Positions 28,064 to 39,034 of a stretch of 64,000 bases of DNA are shown here, piece by piece. The position numbers and the translations under genes are program-made. Source of the stretch: Klebsiella pneumoniae (GTDB lineage Bacteria; Pseudomonadota; Gammaproteobacteria; Pseudomonadales; Pseudohongiellaceae); assembly GCA_945869725.1 (NCBI GenBank), contig CAMBPO010000003.1, positions 1 to 64,000 of the forward strand. Reading direction: 5' to 3'. How positions within the stretch are numbered: the stretch's first letter is position 1; every line of letters starts with the position of its first letter. The notes beneath the pieces were generated by a model. That model had not been told where the DNA came from. It saw nothing but the letters and a program-made list of their open reading frames with translations, and did not search any database.

Positions 28064-28354
28064 TCAATCCTTTTCTGCGCTGTTAAATTTTTGTCGTTGT
28101 TGTAACTCTTTTTCAAGTTGGCGGATGCGCAAATTAGATTTCAAATTGCCAATAAAGCCAGCACCAAGAGTCAGTCCAAACAATGCACCCAATCCAAAAG
28201 AGCTGACTAACCATACCGAAAGAGGACGTGCGTCCAGTGTGAAAAGTCCAAAAGTCAGTGAGACTGCGACATTATTCCAAAGTGAGAAGCTTGCAGTCAT
28301 CAATACAACCAGCAGAAGTAGCAGAATGATTACCCAGCGTTTTATCGTTTTCAT
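28064..28354 (-). CDS. lapA: LapA-type inner membrane protein (DUF1049)
   Basis: A 96-residue protein with two membrane helices (about residues 7-27 and 45-70) and a coiled C-terminal tail (IRQLEKELQQRQ), the LapA/YciS layout. LapA works with LapB and FtsH in controlling lipopolysaccharide synthesis in E. coli. Here lapB does not follow; pyrF starts at the lapA stop. It comes after ihfB on the same strand, separated by a terminator-like hairpin. Confidence 0.85.
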   Translation of the reverse strand: MKTIKRWVIILLLLLVVLMTASFSLWNNVAVSLTFGLFTLDARPLSVWLVSSFGLGALFGLTLGAGFIGNLKSNLRIRQLEKELQQRQKFNSAEKD

Positions 28355-28371
28355 AATCTGATACCAGTTGA

Positions 28372-28414
28372 ATTAAAAAAGCAAAACGGCGTTATCCTTT
28401 CGAATACGCCGTTT
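28372..28414 (-). terminator. Terminator after ihfB
   Basis: On the minus strand AAACGGCGT and ACGCCGTTT form a 9-bp stem with a 13-nt loop, followed by TGCTTTTTT. It lies between ihfB and lapA and should end or attenuate the rpsA-ihfB transcript. Confidence 0.65.
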
Positions 28415-28443
28415 GGAGGATAACTGCTCTAAGTACTGCCTGA

Positions 28444-28731
28444 TTATTCTACCGTATCATTCACCCGGTCACGTAATTCCTTGCCTGGTTTAAAGTGTGG
28501 AACGAATTTCCCACTGAGTGTGACAGGCGAACCGGTTTTTGGATTTCGCCCGACACGCGGTACCCGGTAATGTAATGAGAAACTGCCAAAGCCCCTGATT
28601 TCAATTCGGCCACCGTCAGACAAAGATTCAGACATATATTCAATAATCGACTTTACAGCAAACTCGCAGTCCTTGGAGGACAGCTGTGACTGCTTTGCGG
28701 CGATTCGTTCTATAAGTTCAGACTTTGTCAT
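28444..28731 (-). CDS. ihfB: Integration host factor beta subunit
   Basis: Beta subunit of IHF. 95 residues with the HU/IHF fold: [20 protein letters not shown] at the start, [14 protein letters not shown] and the DNA-arm motif [12 protein letters not shown], distinct from the alpha subunit at 13292-13609. It follows rpsA by 58 bp, the standard rpsA-ihfB order. Confidence 0.97.
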   Translation of the reverse strand: MTKSELIERIAAKQSQLSSKDCEFAVKSIIEYMSESLSDGGRIEIRGFGSFSLHYRVPRVGRNPKTGSPVTLSGKFVPHFKPGKELRDRVNDTVE

Positions 28732-28789
28732 AACGGTATCCTTATTGCTTTAAATTGACTTTGGCGTTACCTGCACCTTTATACCCGGT

Positions 28790-30466
28790 TTACTTCTTGT
28801 CCATCTGCGCTTTAATGAGGTCGCCGATGGTTGTTGGGCCTGATGACGGTGCTTCCTGATTCTTATGGTCCTGAATCGCGGCTTTTTCATCATCTATTTC
28901 AATTGCTTTAACAGACAGTCCCAGCACACGGTTTTTTCTGTCAACACTGATGACTTTCACTTCTATCTCGTCGCCAATGTTCAGTGCGTTACGTGCATCT
29001 TCTATTTTCTCGCGACTGATCTCCGACGCGCGAAGCACGCCCTCAACACCATTTCCGAGATTTACAGTTGCCGCTTTTGCATCTACTTCTGACACAACAC
29101 CTTTCACAACACTGCCTTTCTCGAATTCACCAACGTAGTTAGAGAACGGATCCTCAGAAAGCTGTTTGATACCCAGGGAGATGCGCTCACGCTCAGGATC
29201 AATAGACAGAATAACAGTCTCGATTTCATCACCTTTCTTGTATGCGCGAACAGCTTCTTCGCCATTCTCATCCCATGAAATATCAGAAAGATGAACCAGG
29301 CCGTCTATGTTGCCATCGAGTCCGATGAAGATGCCAAAGTCAGTGATGGACTTGATGCTGCCAGAAATTTTGTCGCCTTTTTTGAACTGCTCGGCAAAAC
29401 GATCCCACGGATTCTGGTAGCACTGCTTTATACCCAAGGATATACGACGACGCTCTTCATCGATATCAAGAATCATCACTTCTACTTCATCGCCCAGTTG
29501 AACGATTTTGGATGGGTGGACGTTTTTGTTCGTCCAATCCATCTCTGATACGTGAACCAAGCCTTCAACACCCTCTTCCAGTTCAGCGAAGCAGCCATAG
29601 TCGGTCAGATTGGTGACTCGTGCTTTCACTTTTGTGTTTTCAGGATAACGTGCTTTGATCTCAACCCACGGATCAGCGCCGAGTTGTTTAAGGCCGAGCG
29701 ATACGCGGTTGCGATCACGGTCATACTTCAGTATTTTGACTTTGATTTCATCGCCAACATTTACGATCTCACTTGGATGCTTGATACGCTTCCAAGACAT
29801 GTCGGTTATGTGTAGCAGTCCGTCTACGCCGCCCAAGTCCACAAATGCGCCGTAGTCAGTGAGATTCTTGACCACGCCTTTAATAACAAGGCCTTCCTGC
29901 AGACTGGCAAGTAACTCATCACGCTCTTCTGAGCTGACGGCTTCCAGAACCGCACGGCGTGATACCACAACGTTGTTGCGCTTCTGATCCAACTTAATCA
30001 GTTTGAATTCCAGCAACTGACCTTCAAGGTGAGTAGTGTCACGTATTGGACGAACATCAACCAGTGAGCCAGGCAGGAACGCTCGAATATTATTAAGATC
30101 AACGGTAAAGCCGCCTTTGACTTTGCCATTAATGATACCTTTGACAATCTCATTTTTCTCGAAAGCTGATTCCAGATCCATCCAGGACTCTGCACGCTTG
30201 GCTTTTTCCCGCGACAAACGAGTTTCACCAAAACCGTCTTCAACGGTCTCAAGTGCTACCTTAATAACATCGCCAACAGACAACGAGAAACCACCATTCT
30301 CATCCAGGAATTGAATCTTAGGGATAACACCCTCTGATTTCAGGCCGGCATGGATTGTTACCCAGTCAGAATCTATATGAATCACAGTGCCATTGACGAT
30401 AGCACCAGGGGTCATGTCGACTTCAATCAGACTTTGTTCAAATAAATCAGCAAAACTTTCAGTCAT
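28790..30466 (-). CDS. rpsA: 30S ribosomal protein S1
   Basis: Largest small-subunit protein; it binds mRNA leaders and unfolds them for translation. The 558-residue protein consists of six S1 OB-fold repeats, each recognisable by VGDEI/KGDEI and G(V/L)VH or GLLH motifs (for example [20 protein letters not shown] near residue 205 and [20 protein letters not shown] near 290). The first two repeats bind the ribosome. Its 181-bp leader carries hairpins; in E. coli S1 represses its own leader. cmk is upstream. Confidence 0.99.
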   Translation of the reverse strand: MTESFADLFEQSLIEVDMTPGAIVNGTVIHIDSDWVTIHAGLKSEGVIPKIQFLDENGGFSLSVGDVIKVALETVEDGFGETRLSREKAKRAESWMDLESAFEKNEIVKGIINGKVKGGFTVDLNNIRAFLPGSLVDVRPIRDTTHLEGQLLEFKLIKLDQKRNNVVVSRRAVLEAVSSEERDELLASLQEGLVIKGVVKNLTDYGAFVDLGGVDGLLHITDMSWKRIKHPSEIVNVGDEIKVKILKYDRDRNRVSLGLKQLGADPWVEIKARYPENTKVKARVTNLTDYGCFAELEEGVEGLVHVSEMDWTNKNVHPSKIVQLGDEVEVMILDIDEERRRISLGIKQCYQNPWDRFAEQFKKGDKISGSIKSITDFGIFIGLDGNIDGLVHLSDISWDENGEEAVRAYKKGDEIETVILSIDPERERISLGIKQLSEDPFSNYVGEFEKGSVVKGVVSEVDAKAATVNLGNGVEGVLRASEISREKIEDARNALNIGDEIEVKVISVDRKNRVLGLSVKAIEIDDEKAAIQDHKNQEAPSSGPTTIGDLIKAQMDKK

Positions 30467-30580
30467 GTTTTTTCCTGTTAAATTTATTAAGCGGTTCTAC
30501 TAATCCGGGCCTTGCTTTACGAGGGTAATCCGACACAGTAAAACCACTTCTATTCAACCGAGCACCAGCATGCCCGGGCT

Positions 30581-30622
30581 AATTAAAAAAGCCCATTAGC
30601 GGACATTGCTGGCTCCGCTAAA
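30581..30622 (-). terminator. Terminator/attenuator between cmk and rpsA
   Basis: On the minus strand TTAGCGGA and TCCGCTAA pair perfectly (8 bp, 10-nt loop), followed after TGGGC by TTTTTT. It lies 26 bp after cmk and about 115 bp before rpsA, so it could end the gyrA-pheA-tyrA-cmk transcript or attenuate it. It could also be part of the S1 leader structure. Confidence 0.55.
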
Positions 30623-30647
30623 AGACTATTCTTCCCCTCATGGGGCG

Positions 30648-31358
30648 TCATTGAGACGTTCGCAAACTAATCAGGTTAAGGACGGTTAACAGTACCTCTT
30701 CGATAGCCATTTGACTGGTATCGATTACGACTGCATCAACTGCCGGTCGCAGTGGCGCAACAGCACGGTTGCTATCACGATCATCACGAGCCTGAATGTC
30801 CGCTAGAAGGTCATTGAGGTTACCATCAATACCCTTTGCAATCAACTGCTTATATCGGCGTTGTGCCCGCTCCTCTACGGAGGCTGTTAAAAACACTTTA
30901 AGTGTAGCATCCGGGAAAACAACTGTTCCCATGTCGCGACCGTCCGCGACCAGACCTGGTGCTTGGCGGAAGGCTTTTTGTCGTTGAAGAAGCGCATTTC
31001 TGACCATTGGAAGTGCTGCCACTGTCGAAGCTGCAGCCCCGGCCTCCTCTGTTCGTATCAGATCCGAAACGTCCTTGTTAAACAGCCAAACACTTTCATC
31101 GCCGCCAATTCCAAAACTGATATCCAGTGAGCCGGCGAGCTTCGCTATCCCTGTTTCATCATTTAAATCAATGTGATGAATACTGCCTGACAGTGCCAAA
31201 ATCCGGTAAAGAGCTCCGCTATCAAGGTAGTGCCAAGCAAGTCGCTGTGCGGCCAGTCGACTGATAGTGCCTTTGCCAGCGCCACCCGGGCCATCTATCG
31301 CCAGTACAGGGATTGTGGTTCCCGTTCTGATCTCGGATTTATCAGAAATCTCTTTCAC
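30648..31358 (-). CDS. cmk: Cytidylate kinase
   Basis: Phosphorylates CMP and dCMP to the diphosphates. 236 residues, with P-loop [15 protein letters not shown] (about 24-38), the CMP-binding YLDSGALYR and the lid [15 protein letters not shown]. Its start overlaps the tyrA-fusion stop by 4 bp (ATGA), so translation is probably coupled. Upstream of rpsA as in most gammaproteobacteria. Confidence 0.97.
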   Translation of the reverse strand: MKEISDKSEIRTGTTIPVLAIDGPGGAGKGTISRLAAQRLAWHYLDSGALYRILALSGSIHHIDLNDETGIAKLAGSLDISFGIGGDESVWLFNKDVSDLIRTEEAGAAASTVAALPMVRNALLQRQKAFRQAPGLVADGRDMGTVVFPDATLKVFLTASVEERAQRRYKQLIAKGIDGNLNDLLADIQARDDRDSNRAVAPLRPAVDAVVIDTSQMAIEEVLLTVLNLISLRTSQ

Positions 31359-33223
31359 AAATCATCCTCTATGTCAGTTTTTTGTATTGAAAAGCCGAAA
31401 CCGAGTCGTGAAAGCTCCATAAGGAGTCCTGGGAAAACGCCAGCCAGATCTCCGGTTTTCCCGATACGAAGAGGTTTTTTTGCACGTTGACCAATGGCAA
31501 TAGCGGTTAGTGTTACGTGTGGGTCGGCATTACAATCAACAAATTCCTCATGCAGATTTTTAGGCACAACACAAAGAAGTTCGCCATCAACAGAAACATC
31601 TGCGCCCCATGACGCAACCATTCCTAATCTGTTCAGCAACAGTTCAATCCGATCCGATTCCAGTGAAATCATGCTGGCACTAGGGGCCTGCGCTGCCACC
31701 GCGAAGACAAGCAGCAGTTCGTTTTCGTCAATCTCCTTATTCTTCAAGTCTATGCTCGCTGATCGCGGAGTAAAACTGTTGATTTCCAGTCCTGTCAGCT
31801 CACCGGAGGGCTCTGCCTGCCACTTTGCAGAGAATCCAAACTGTGCAAACGTCTCAAATAGGTCAAAACTTTCAGCTGTAATGCCTGCAGGGCGTTTGGC
31901 GAGTCCGCCAAGTTTGATCTGCGAGTTTTCTCGCGATATTGCCCCGAGTACAAAGAGCCCACACACAAAATGATCAGCTGGCAACTGCAAGCTAACACGT
32001 GTGGCTGGTAGCACATGACCTTCTGAGCTGAAAGGATTTTGGATGTCGATACCATAGAGTCTTACATAACCTGACTCGGGACCAACGTTCACGATACCAG
32101 CCCCTCGTAAGGACTTCAGAAGACTCAGTACTTCAAAGTCTTCTGGTACCCCGGTGAGCTCAAAAACTCCTTCATGTCGTGCATGATACAGGATGGCATC
32201 AATCGCGAATGATGTCTTGGCAGCCGGTCTATAACTGCCGGCTAAAAGGGAGCCGGGGAATACTGAAATTACCTCAGGTATCTGTCTAAAATTTGAGGCT
32301 ATATTATTGTTATATTGATTATTTATGGTTTCCGGCCGGAATCTTTTTATGAACTCGTCACGCATATACTTTGCGCGTGAAAAGTCATTTTGCATACCTT
32401 CGCCATCACTGATCATAAGCTTGTGTCGCATCTTTTGTAGTTCAGCAACATAGGCATCCAACACATTGATAGTGGCATTTTTATTGGCAATAAAGATATC
32501 TCGCCACATTGCCGGGTCACTCGACGCAATGCGACTAAAATCAGCAAATCCTCCTGCGGCGTAATCAAAAACCTGCTGAGCTCGATCAGGCTGGCTGACA
32601 GAATCTACCAGCGTGTTAACCAGTGTATATGCAAGCAGGTGTGGTAAATGACTGGTGCCAGCGAGCACTACATCATGGCGTTCCGGGCTCATTCCATGGA
32701 CATCAGCCCCGAGTTTTTGCCAGAGGCTCATTACGGTCTGTACAGCGTTACTGCTGTTTTCGATCAGCGGTGTCAGGATTACTTTTCGATTTCTGAACAG
32801 ATCTGATCGCGATGCGGAGTAACCACTTTTCTCAGAGCCGGCAATTGGATGCCCCGGAACAATTCGATGTAGACTGTCTGGAAACAACCTGCGTGCGTCA
32901 GCAGCAATATTGCCTTTTACGCTGGCAACATCGGTAATAATCGTATCGGATGCAACGAGATACTTCAGCTGCTCAAGAACGCCCCGTACGCTGAGGGTGG
33001 GCGTACAAATCACAATGATATCAGCTTGTGGTGTGAGTACACTAAGGTCTGTTGAGCAGGCGTCAACGTTGCCATCATAAAGCGCTGATGCCAAAGCAAT
33101 GCTGTCTTGGCCGTGCGCCAGAATACGTTTGCAGTGCTTTCCGCTAGCCAGACTTCGGGCGATCGAACCCCCAATCAGTCCTAGCCCTATGATCAAAACA
33201 GTTTTGTTTTCCAGTAAATTCAC
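31355..33223 (-). CDS. tyrA: Prephenate dehydrogenase fused to degenerate EPSP-synthase domain
   Basis: Residues 1-295 are a full prephenate dehydrogenase (tyrosine synthesis): NAD motif [13 protein letters not shown] and substrate loop [16 protein letters not shown]. Residues 315-622 resemble AroA, as in the Pseudomonas TyrA-AroA fusion, but only about 305 residues remain of roughly 430. The KS-x3-R signature reads KTSFAI (336-341, arginine lost). The GNAGT and RPM-containing shikimate-phosphate-binding section is missing between about 395 and 410. The DHRxAM motif reads DPHVTL (567-572). LESDRI (521-526) retains the ESDR core. EPSP synthase activity is therefore unlikely. It overlaps pheA and cmk by 4 bp each. 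Confidence 0.85.
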   Translation of the reverse strand: MNLLENKTVLIIGLGLIGGSIARSLASGKHCKRILAHGQDSIALASALYDGNVDACSTDLSVLTPQADIIVICTPTLSVRGVLEQLKYLVASDTIITDVASVKGNIAADARRLFPDSLHRIVPGHPIAGSEKSGYSASRSDLFRNRKVILTPLIENSSNAVQTVMSLWQKLGADVHGMSPERHDVVLAGTSHLPHLLAYTLVNTLVDSVSQPDRAQQVFDYAAGGFADFSRIASSDPAMWRDIFIANKNATINVLDAYVAELQKMRHKLMISDGEGMQNDFSRAKYMRDEFIKRFRPETINNQYNNNIASNFRQIPEVISVFPGSLLAGSYRPAAKTSFAIDAILYHARHEGVFELTGVPEDFEVLSLLKSLRGAGIVNVGPESGYVRLYGIDIQNPFSSEGHVLPATRVSLQLPADHFVCGLFVLGAISRENSQIKLGGLAKRPAGITAESFDLFETFAQFGFSAKWQAEPSGELTGLEINSFTPRSASIDLKNKEIDENELLLVFAVAAQAPSASMISLESDRIELLLNRLGMVASWGADVSVDGELLCVVPKNLHEEFVDCNADPHVTLTAIAIGQRAKKPLRIGKTGDLAGVFPGLLMELSRLGFGFSIQKTDIEDDL

Positions 33224-34101
33224 GATGATGTCTGGTTATATTGCGCGCGAGGGTAGGAACCAAGTTTCTTGATTTTTACCACACGATCAGCAAGTTCGGA
33301 GAAAACGTGACGAACAGAATCATCATCGATATGGCCTTCAAAATCTATAAAAAAAACATAGGACCAAAACCCGTCTCGTGCCGGGCGCGTCTCTATTCGG
33401 GTGAGGCTGACTTGATGGCGGTCGAACGGTTCCAGCAATCGAAACAAAGCACCAGGTTTGTTTTCGGTGTAAACAAGAATGGACGTTTTATCGTAACCCG
33501 TCGAGATCGACGCGCGGCTATCAGATAGCACCAGAAAGCGAGTGGTATTGTTTTTTCTGTCCTGAATACCTGCATATAACACGTGTAAATTATACTTGCT
33601 GGCCGCTAAAGTACCCGCTACAGCGCCAATAGTCTCATCCTTTGCCGCGAGACGTGCTGCCTCGGCATTGCTGCTCACCTCTGCCAGTTCTATGTCAGGA
33701 AAATTTGAGCGTAGCCATAGCCGGCATTGAGCAAGTGATTGTTTATGCGAAACTATTTTCTTTATGTGTGAAATTTCTGTATTTTTTTGAATCAAAAGAT
33801 TATGTTCGATTGGCAGGTATACTTCTCCTACAATTTGCAGAGAAGTGTCAATCAGGCAATCTTGCGTGTTGTTTACAGCACCCTCGGTCGAATTTTCAAC
33901 AGGCACTAATCCAAAATCTGCGTTTCCCGCCTCTACATCCAGAAATACATCATCAATCGTGTTCACACCGATACAGTCTGCCTGGTTGACAGGTCCAAAG
34001 TATCGGTCAACAGCAGCATTGGAAAACGTGCCAGGTGGGCCCAGATAGACAATTCTTTCTTGGGTGACGTTACCCCCTGCGGCATTTGCGCCTTTAGTCA
34101 T
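33220..34101 (-). CDS. pheA: Prephenate dehydratase (no chorismate mutase domain)
   Basis: Converts prephenate to phenylpyruvate. The 293 residues begin with a short extension, then [19 protein letters not shown] (about 18-36), the active-site block [24 protein letters not shown], and a C-terminal ACT regulatory domain with the ESRP-like [20 protein letters not shown]. Pseudomonas and E. coli PheA carry an N-terminal AroQ chorismate mutase domain of about 90 residues; there is no room for one here because the ORF starts inside the end of gyrA (8-bp overlap). Confidence 0.95.
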   Translation of the reverse strand: MTKGANAAGGNVTQERIVYLGPPGTFSNAAVDRYFGPVNQADCIGVNTIDDVFLDVEAGNADFGLVPVENSTEGAVNNTQDCLIDTSLQIVGEVYLPIEHNLLIQKNTEISHIKKIVSHKQSLAQCRLWLRSNFPDIELAEVSSNAEAARLAAKDETIGAVAGTLAASKYNLHVLYAGIQDRKNNTTRFLVLSDSRASISTGYDKTSILVYTENKPGALFRLLEPFDRHQVSLTRIETRPARDGFWSYVFFIDFEGHIDDDSVRHVFSELADRVVKIKKLGSYPRAQYNQTSS

Positions 34102-36724
34102 CTCGCGCCTCAGTGTCTTTCGGTTCGGCCATTTGAGTCTCGGTTTTAGTCAAATCAGTACTGATATGCTCTTCACTTTGATCAAAAGCCGGCTCCTCGG
34201 CCTCCGCTACCGATTGCACACCAACCAGCGCTTCATCATTTTTCAATCTGATTAATCGCACACCTTGCGTATTGCGACTTAAAGTAGGTACTTCATCAAC
34301 TCGGGTACGAACCATGGTTCCACGGTCACTGATAAGCATTATCTGTTCGCCTTCGATCACCTGTACTGCTCCCACCAGGCGACCGTTACGCTCACTGGTT
34401 TGCATGGCGATAACGCCTTGCCCACCCCTGCCGTACACTGGGAACTCCGGAATTGTTGTCCGTTTTCCATAACCGTTTTTACTGACCGTCAATACCTGCT
34501 TGCCTTCTTCAGGAATAATCAGAGCAATCATTTCATGCCCCTCAGCCAGCCTTAGGCCGCGTACGCCACGAGCTGTTCTGCCCATTGTGCGCACGTCGGT
34601 TTCGAGGAAACGCAGCACTTTGCCGCTGCTGCTGAACAGCATGATGTCTCGCTGGCCATCAGTTAGTGCCGTTCCGATCAGTCGATCACCCTCGTCAAGT
34701 TCTATCGCCCGCAACCCCACGCTGCGTGGACGGGAGAAATTCACCAAATCAGTCTTTTTGACAACTCCCTGAGCTGTTGCCATAAAAATATAATTGCCTT
34801 CGGTATACTCTCGAATAGGTAACATACTGGTAATGCGCTCTCCTTCTTCGAGCGGCAAGATGTTGACTAATGGTCGGCCGCGAGCGGTTCGGCTAGCCAA
34901 CGGGATGTTGAATACTCGAAGCCAGTAAACCTTCCCCACACTGCTGAAGCAGAGCAGTGTGTCATGACTGCTGGCTATCAGCAGATGCTCGAGTTCATCT
35001 TCATCTTTCAGGGTCGCGGCAGCGCGCCCCATCCCTCCACGGCGCTGCGCCTGGTAATCAGCTAATGGCTGGGATTTGGCATACCCGGCGCGGGAAATGG
35101 TTACCACCCTGTCCTCTTCCGGAATAAGGTCTTCGGTGCTCAAATCAAGCTGTGAGCCGACAATTTCTGTCTTGCGTTTATCGCCGTAGTTACTGCGAAC
35201 CTGATTCAACTCTTCTCGCATGACTTCGAATAAACGTTCTTCACTGTTTAATATATGCAAAAATTCAGCAATTTGTCGCAGTAAGTCTTTGTAATCATTT
35301 ATTAATTTTTCGTGCTCCAAGCCTGTCAACCGGTGCAGCCTAAGGTCCAGAATCGCTTGAGCTTGGGCTGGCGACAGGTAATATTCTTGATCTTTGAGGC
35401 CGAATTCAACAGGCAATTCTTCAGGGCGGCAGGTATCTGCCCCGGCTTCGCCTAGCATTGCCAGCAAGCTGGCGGAGTGCCAAGAACGAGCCAATAATTT
35501 TTCTTTGGCTTCTGCAGACGTAGGTGACTCTTTAATTAGCTGGATGACTGCGTCGATGTTTGCTAGTGCTACAGCAAGTCCTTCTAAAATATGACCTTTT
35601 TCGCGAGCTTTACGGAGAAGAAAAACAGTTCTGCGTGTTACTACTTCCCTTCGGTGCCTGATAAAGGACTGCAATATCTGCTTCAGGTTCAGCAATTTGG
35701 GCTGACCATCAACCAACGCTACCATGTTGATGCCAAACACCGACTGCATCTGCGTTTGTGCGTACAGATTGTTCAGCACTACCTCGCCATTTTCACCACG
35801 GCGAAGTTCAATAACCACGCGTAAACCGTCTTTGTCAGACTCGTCGCGCAGTTCTGTAATTCCTTCGATTTTTTTCTCTTTGACCAGTTCGGCAATTTTC
35901 TCAACCAGACGAGCTTTGTTTAGTTGGTACGGTATCTCGGTGATGATGATTGTCTGTCTGCTGGTCTTTTCATCCTCAATCACCTCTGCACGGGCGCGCA
36001 TGTATACTCGCCCGCGACCGGTTTTGTAAGCTTCAACAATGCCGGCGCGGCCGTTAATGATTGCCGCTGTCGGGAAGTCCGGACCTTTTACAAACTCCAT
36101 CAATTCATCAATGCTGATATCTTCATTGTCCATCAGCGCTAGGCAGGCATCGACGACCTCTGTCAGATTGTGAGGTGGTATATTCGTAGCCATGCCTACC
36201 GCAATGCCGCTTGAGCCATTCACCAGCAAGTTGGGTATCTGCGTCGGAAATACATCGGGGATTTGCTCAGTGCCGTCATAGTTATCTGAAAAATCAACGG
36301 TTTCTTTGTCCAGATCGGCCATCAAGTCATGGGCGATTTTAGCCATGCGTATTTCGGTGTAACGCATAGCTGCCGCGGCGTCACCATCAATAGAGCCAAA
36401 ATTTCCCTGGCCATCAACCAGTGGATATCTCAACGAAAAGCTCTGAGCCATACGTACAATAGTGTCGTATACAGCGGAATCGCCGTGGGGGTGATATTTA
36501 CCTATCACATCGCCTACGACTCTTGCAGACTTCTTGTAGGGTTTGTTCCAGTCATTGGAGAGCACGTTCATTGCGAACAATACCCTTCTGTGCACTGGTT
36601 TCAGGCCGTCGCGGACATCAGGCAGGGCGCGACCGACAATGACGCTCATGGCATATGCGAGGTAAGATTCACGCATTTCACTTTCAAGCGACACTGGAAG
36701 AATCTGTTTTGTTGGTTCCGTCAT
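34094..36724 (-). CDS. gyrA: DNA gyrase subunit A
   Basis: DNA-cleaving subunit of gyrase. Start at ATG 36724 (876 residues); the longer frame adds 21 non-conserved residues. The quinolone-determining region reads [20 protein letters not shown], with serine and aspartate at the positions equivalent to E. coli S83 and D87, i.e. the unmutated form. The catalytic tyrosine is in AMRYTEIRM. Six C-terminal beta-pinwheel blades follow; the GyrA box reads QRRGGMG rather than the usual QRRGGKG. The acidic tail is short. pheA starts within its last codons. Confidence 0.98.
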   Translation of the reverse strand: MTEPTKQILPVSLESEMRESYLAYAMSVIVGRALPDVRDGLKPVHRRVLFAMNVLSNDWNKPYKKSARVVGDVIGKYHPHGDSAVYDTIVRMAQSFSLRYPLVDGQGNFGSIDGDAAAAMRYTEIRMAKIAHDLMADLDKETVDFSDNYDGTEQIPDVFPTQIPNLLVNGSSGIAVGMATNIPPHNLTEVVDACLALMDNEDISIDELMEFVKGPDFPTAAIINGRAGIVEAYKTGRGRVYMRARAEVIEDEKTSRQTIIITEIPYQLNKARLVEKIAELVKEKKIEGITELRDESDKDGLRVVIELRRGENGEVVLNNLYAQTQMQSVFGINMVALVDGQPKLLNLKQILQSFIRHRREVVTRRTVFLLRKAREKGHILEGLAVALANIDAVIQLIKESPTSAEAKEKLLARSWHSASLLAMLGEAGADTCRPEELPVEFGLKDQEYYLSPAQAQAILDLRLHRLTGLEHEKLINDYKDLLRQIAEFLHILNSEERLFEVMREELNQVRSNYGDKRKTEIVGSQLDLSTEDLIPEEDRVVTISRAGYAKSQPLADYQAQRRGGMGRAAATLKDEDELEHLLIASSHDTLLCFSSVGKVYWLRVFNIPLASRTARGRPLVNILPLEEGERITSMLPIREYTEGNYIFMATAQGVVKKTDLVNFSRPRSVGLRAIELDEGDRLIGTALTDGQRDIMLFSSSGKVLRFLETDVRTMGRTARGVRGLRLAEGHEMIALIIPEEGKQVLTVSKNGYGKRTTIPEFPVYGRGGQGVIAMQTSERNGRLVGAVQVIEGEQIMLISDRGTMVRTRVDEVPTLSRNTQGVRLIRLKNDEALVGVQSVAEAEEPAFDQSEEHISTDLTKTETQMAEPKDTEARDD

Positions 36725-36948
36725 ATTGTTTCCGTCATGCTGTTCCATCATTTTCTGCAGGTTGAAGGGCGGTAAATACCGCGACATTCAAGGGGGTTAA
36801 GGCCAAGTCTGCAGGTACCGTAAATCGCTGGGATGGTATCACAGAAGCCCTTCTCCGGACACTATAATCCAGATTGATATCAGTCTCCTGCCATGGGTTA
36901 ATCTTGGTTATAATCGCCACCCCTAAGTAGATTGGATGGAACCTCACA

Positions 36949-38283
36949 ATGAGCAATATCACCCCGGAAAAAGCAGATCTGCTGATACATGCGAGTTGGA
37001 TAATTCCCGGAAGCGCTGAAGATTTGGTACTCGAAAATTCCTGTCTGGTGGTATCTGAAGGCAAAATTCGTGAAATTCTTGATAGCAGTGTTGTTTCGTC
37101 TCGTTACCAAGCTGAAAAGGAGATGCATTTACCTGGCTACGCATTAATGTCCGGCCTAGTTAATACGCATGGTCATGCCGCCATGTCATTGTTTCGGGGT
37201 ATTGCGGATGACCTATCGCTGCATACCTGGCTTGAGGATCACATCTGGCCCATGGAGGCCAAATGGGTCAGTGAAGAATTTGTCTATCAAGGGTCTCAGC
37301 TGGCAATAGCAGAAATGATCAGTTCTGGTACCACCTGCTTCGCCGATATGTACTTTTTCCCAGATGCCAGTGCCCGTGCTGCAACCGAAGCAGGCATTCG
37401 TGTGCAGTTAGCCACTCCGGTGATCGATTTCCCAAATCCCTGGTCAATCGATGCAGATGATGCAATCCAGAAAACTACCGTACTGCACGATCAGTGGCGC
37501 AACAGTGAGCTTGTCAGCACGGCTTTCGGGCCACACGCTCCTTACAGTGTCTCGGATGAGCCTCTGAAAAAGATCGTCATGCTCTCCGAATTGCTGGATA
37601 TTCCGATTCATATGCATATACATGAGACAGCATTTGAAGTAAGTGAGGCTCTGCGCACCCAAGGCAAGCGCCCAATAACACGTCTTGCGGAACTAGGTAT
37701 GCTGAGTCCGCGATTTATCAGTGTCCATGCAACGCAGCTAACTGACGATGAGATCAGGCTCCTGTCTGATTGTGGAGTATCTATTGCGCACTGCCCTGAA
37801 TCAAATCTGAAACTGGCAAGCGGCTTTTGCCCGGTTGACAAGTTGATGCGTGCCGGCGTGAATGTAAGTCTTGGCACCGACGGAGCCGCCAGCAACAACG
37901 ATCTAGATATGTTCTCCGAGATGCGCACGGCGGCGATACTTGCCAAGGCCTGCAGCGGTGATGCTCAAGCGCTTCCTGCCTACAAAGCATTGCAGATGGC
38001 CACGATCAACGGCGCAAAGGCTCTGGGGCTTGATCACCTGACCGGAACACTCGAGGCCGGTAAGCGAGCTGATGTTATAGCGGTCAAACTTGATGAGTTA
38101 AACACTCAGCCAGTCCATAACCCTGTCTCGCAATTGGTGTACAGCACCAAATCCAGCCAGGTTAAATATGTGTGGGTGAGTGGAAAGCTGCTGCTGGATA
38201 ACGGTGAATTGACAACGCTTGATAAGGAGACAATTTTGCAAATGGCGCGGGCATGGCAACAAAAACTGGGAACACCAACATGA
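36949..38283 (+). CDS. mtaD: 5-methylthioadenosine/S-adenosylhomocysteine deaminase
   Basis: Amidohydrolase-superfamily deaminase of the TRZ/ATZ group; Pseudomonas PA3170, in the same position, deaminates methylthioadenosine. The 444-residue protein has metal ligands in VNTHGHAAMSLFRG, HIHETAFEV, the SVHATQLTDDE histidine, and GTDGAASNNDLDMF. GGATGGAACCTCACA precedes the ATG without a perfect Shine-Dalgarno. It is divergent from gyrA and overlaps ubiG by 4 bp (ATGA). Confidence 0.9.
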   Translation: MSNITPEKADLLIHASWIIPGSAEDLVLENSCLVVSEGKIREILDSSVVSSRYQAEKEMHLPGYALMSGLVNTHGHAAMSLFRGIADDLSLHTWLEDHIWPMEAKWVSEEFVYQGSQLAIAEMISSGTTCFADMYFFPDASARAATEAGIRVQLATPVIDFPNPWSIDADDAIQKTTVLHDQWRNSELVSTAFGPHAPYSVSDEPLKKIVMLSELLDIPIHMHIHETAFEVSEALRTQGKRPITRLAELGMLSPRFISVHATQLTDDEIRLLSDCGVSIAHCPESNLKLASGFCPVDKLMRAGVNVSLGTDGAASNNDLDMFSEMRTAAILAKACSGDAQALPAYKALQMATINGAKALGLDHLTGTLEAGKRADVIAVKLDELNTQPVHNPVSQLVYSTKSSQVKYVWVSGKLLLDNGELTTLDKETILQMARAWQQKLGTPT

Positions 38284-38990
38284 GTAATTCTGGCAAAAAT
38301 TTTGATGGCGCAGAGATCCGGAAGTTTGAAGCGCTGGCATCCCGATGGTGGGATGCCAGCAGTGAATTCAAGCCGTTACATGAGATCAATCCGTTACGAA
38401 TGGGGTTCATCAGTTCCAAATTGAATCCGGCTGGTAAACGATGCCTGGACATTGGGTGCGGCGGCGGGATTCTCAGCGAAGCGTTGGCGCGTCAGGGGGC
38501 GCTGGTGACAGCAATTGATTTGGCCGAAGCTTCACTTGCGGTCGCGCGCCTGCATAATCTGGAGAGTCAATTGGACATCCGTTATGAGAACATCAGCGCT
38601 GAGGATATGGCTTTGAGAGAAGCGGGCCAGTACGACATGGTTACCTGTCTTGAAATGCTGGAGCATGTGCCAGACCCGGAGGCAATCGTTGAAGCATGCT
38701 CGATGCTGGTCAAACCGGGCGGTCACGTATTTTTTTCAACCATCAATCGCAATCCGAAAGCCTGGCTGTTTGCGATAGTTGGAGCGGAGTACATTCTGAA
38801 CATTCTGCCGCGAGGCACTCACGATTTTGCCAAATTCATCAAGCCGTCAGAACTGGCAAATTGGTGCCGGCACTCATATCTGCAACTTGGTGAAATCAAG
38901 GGCATGGGCTACAACCTGCTGACCAAGAGATACTCTCTGCAAAATAATGTTGATGTAAATTATTTGGTTCATTATACAAAACCATTTTAG
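38280..38990 (+). CDS. ubiG: Ubiquinone biosynthesis O-methyltransferase
   Basis: SAM-dependent methyltransferase acting twice in ubiquinone synthesis. Start at ATG 38280 (236 residues), which overlaps the mtaD stop; a longer frame upstream is not conserved. FEALASRWWDASSEFKPLHE and INPLR are UbiG signatures; SAM motif I is LDIGCGGGILSEALA (about 52-66), and LEMLEHVPDP follows. The C terminus with GMGYNLLTKRY is typical. The mtaD-ubiG-mupP-yciK order is that of Pseudomonas. Confidence 0.97.
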   Translation: MSNSGKNFDGAEIRKFEALASRWWDASSEFKPLHEINPLRMGFISSKLNPAGKRCLDIGCGGGILSEALARQGALVTAIDLAEASLAVARLHNLESQLDIRYENISAEDMALREAGQYDMVTCLEMLEHVPDPEAIVEACSMLVKPGGHVFFSTINRNPKAWLFAIVGAEYILNILPRGTHDFAKFIKPSELANWCRHSYLQLGEIKGMGYNLLTKRYSLQNNVDVNYLVHYTKPF

Positions 38991-39034
38991 ATTAATAAGT
39001 TGCATTGTTATGCTGATTTTCTTCGAGGTTTTGA

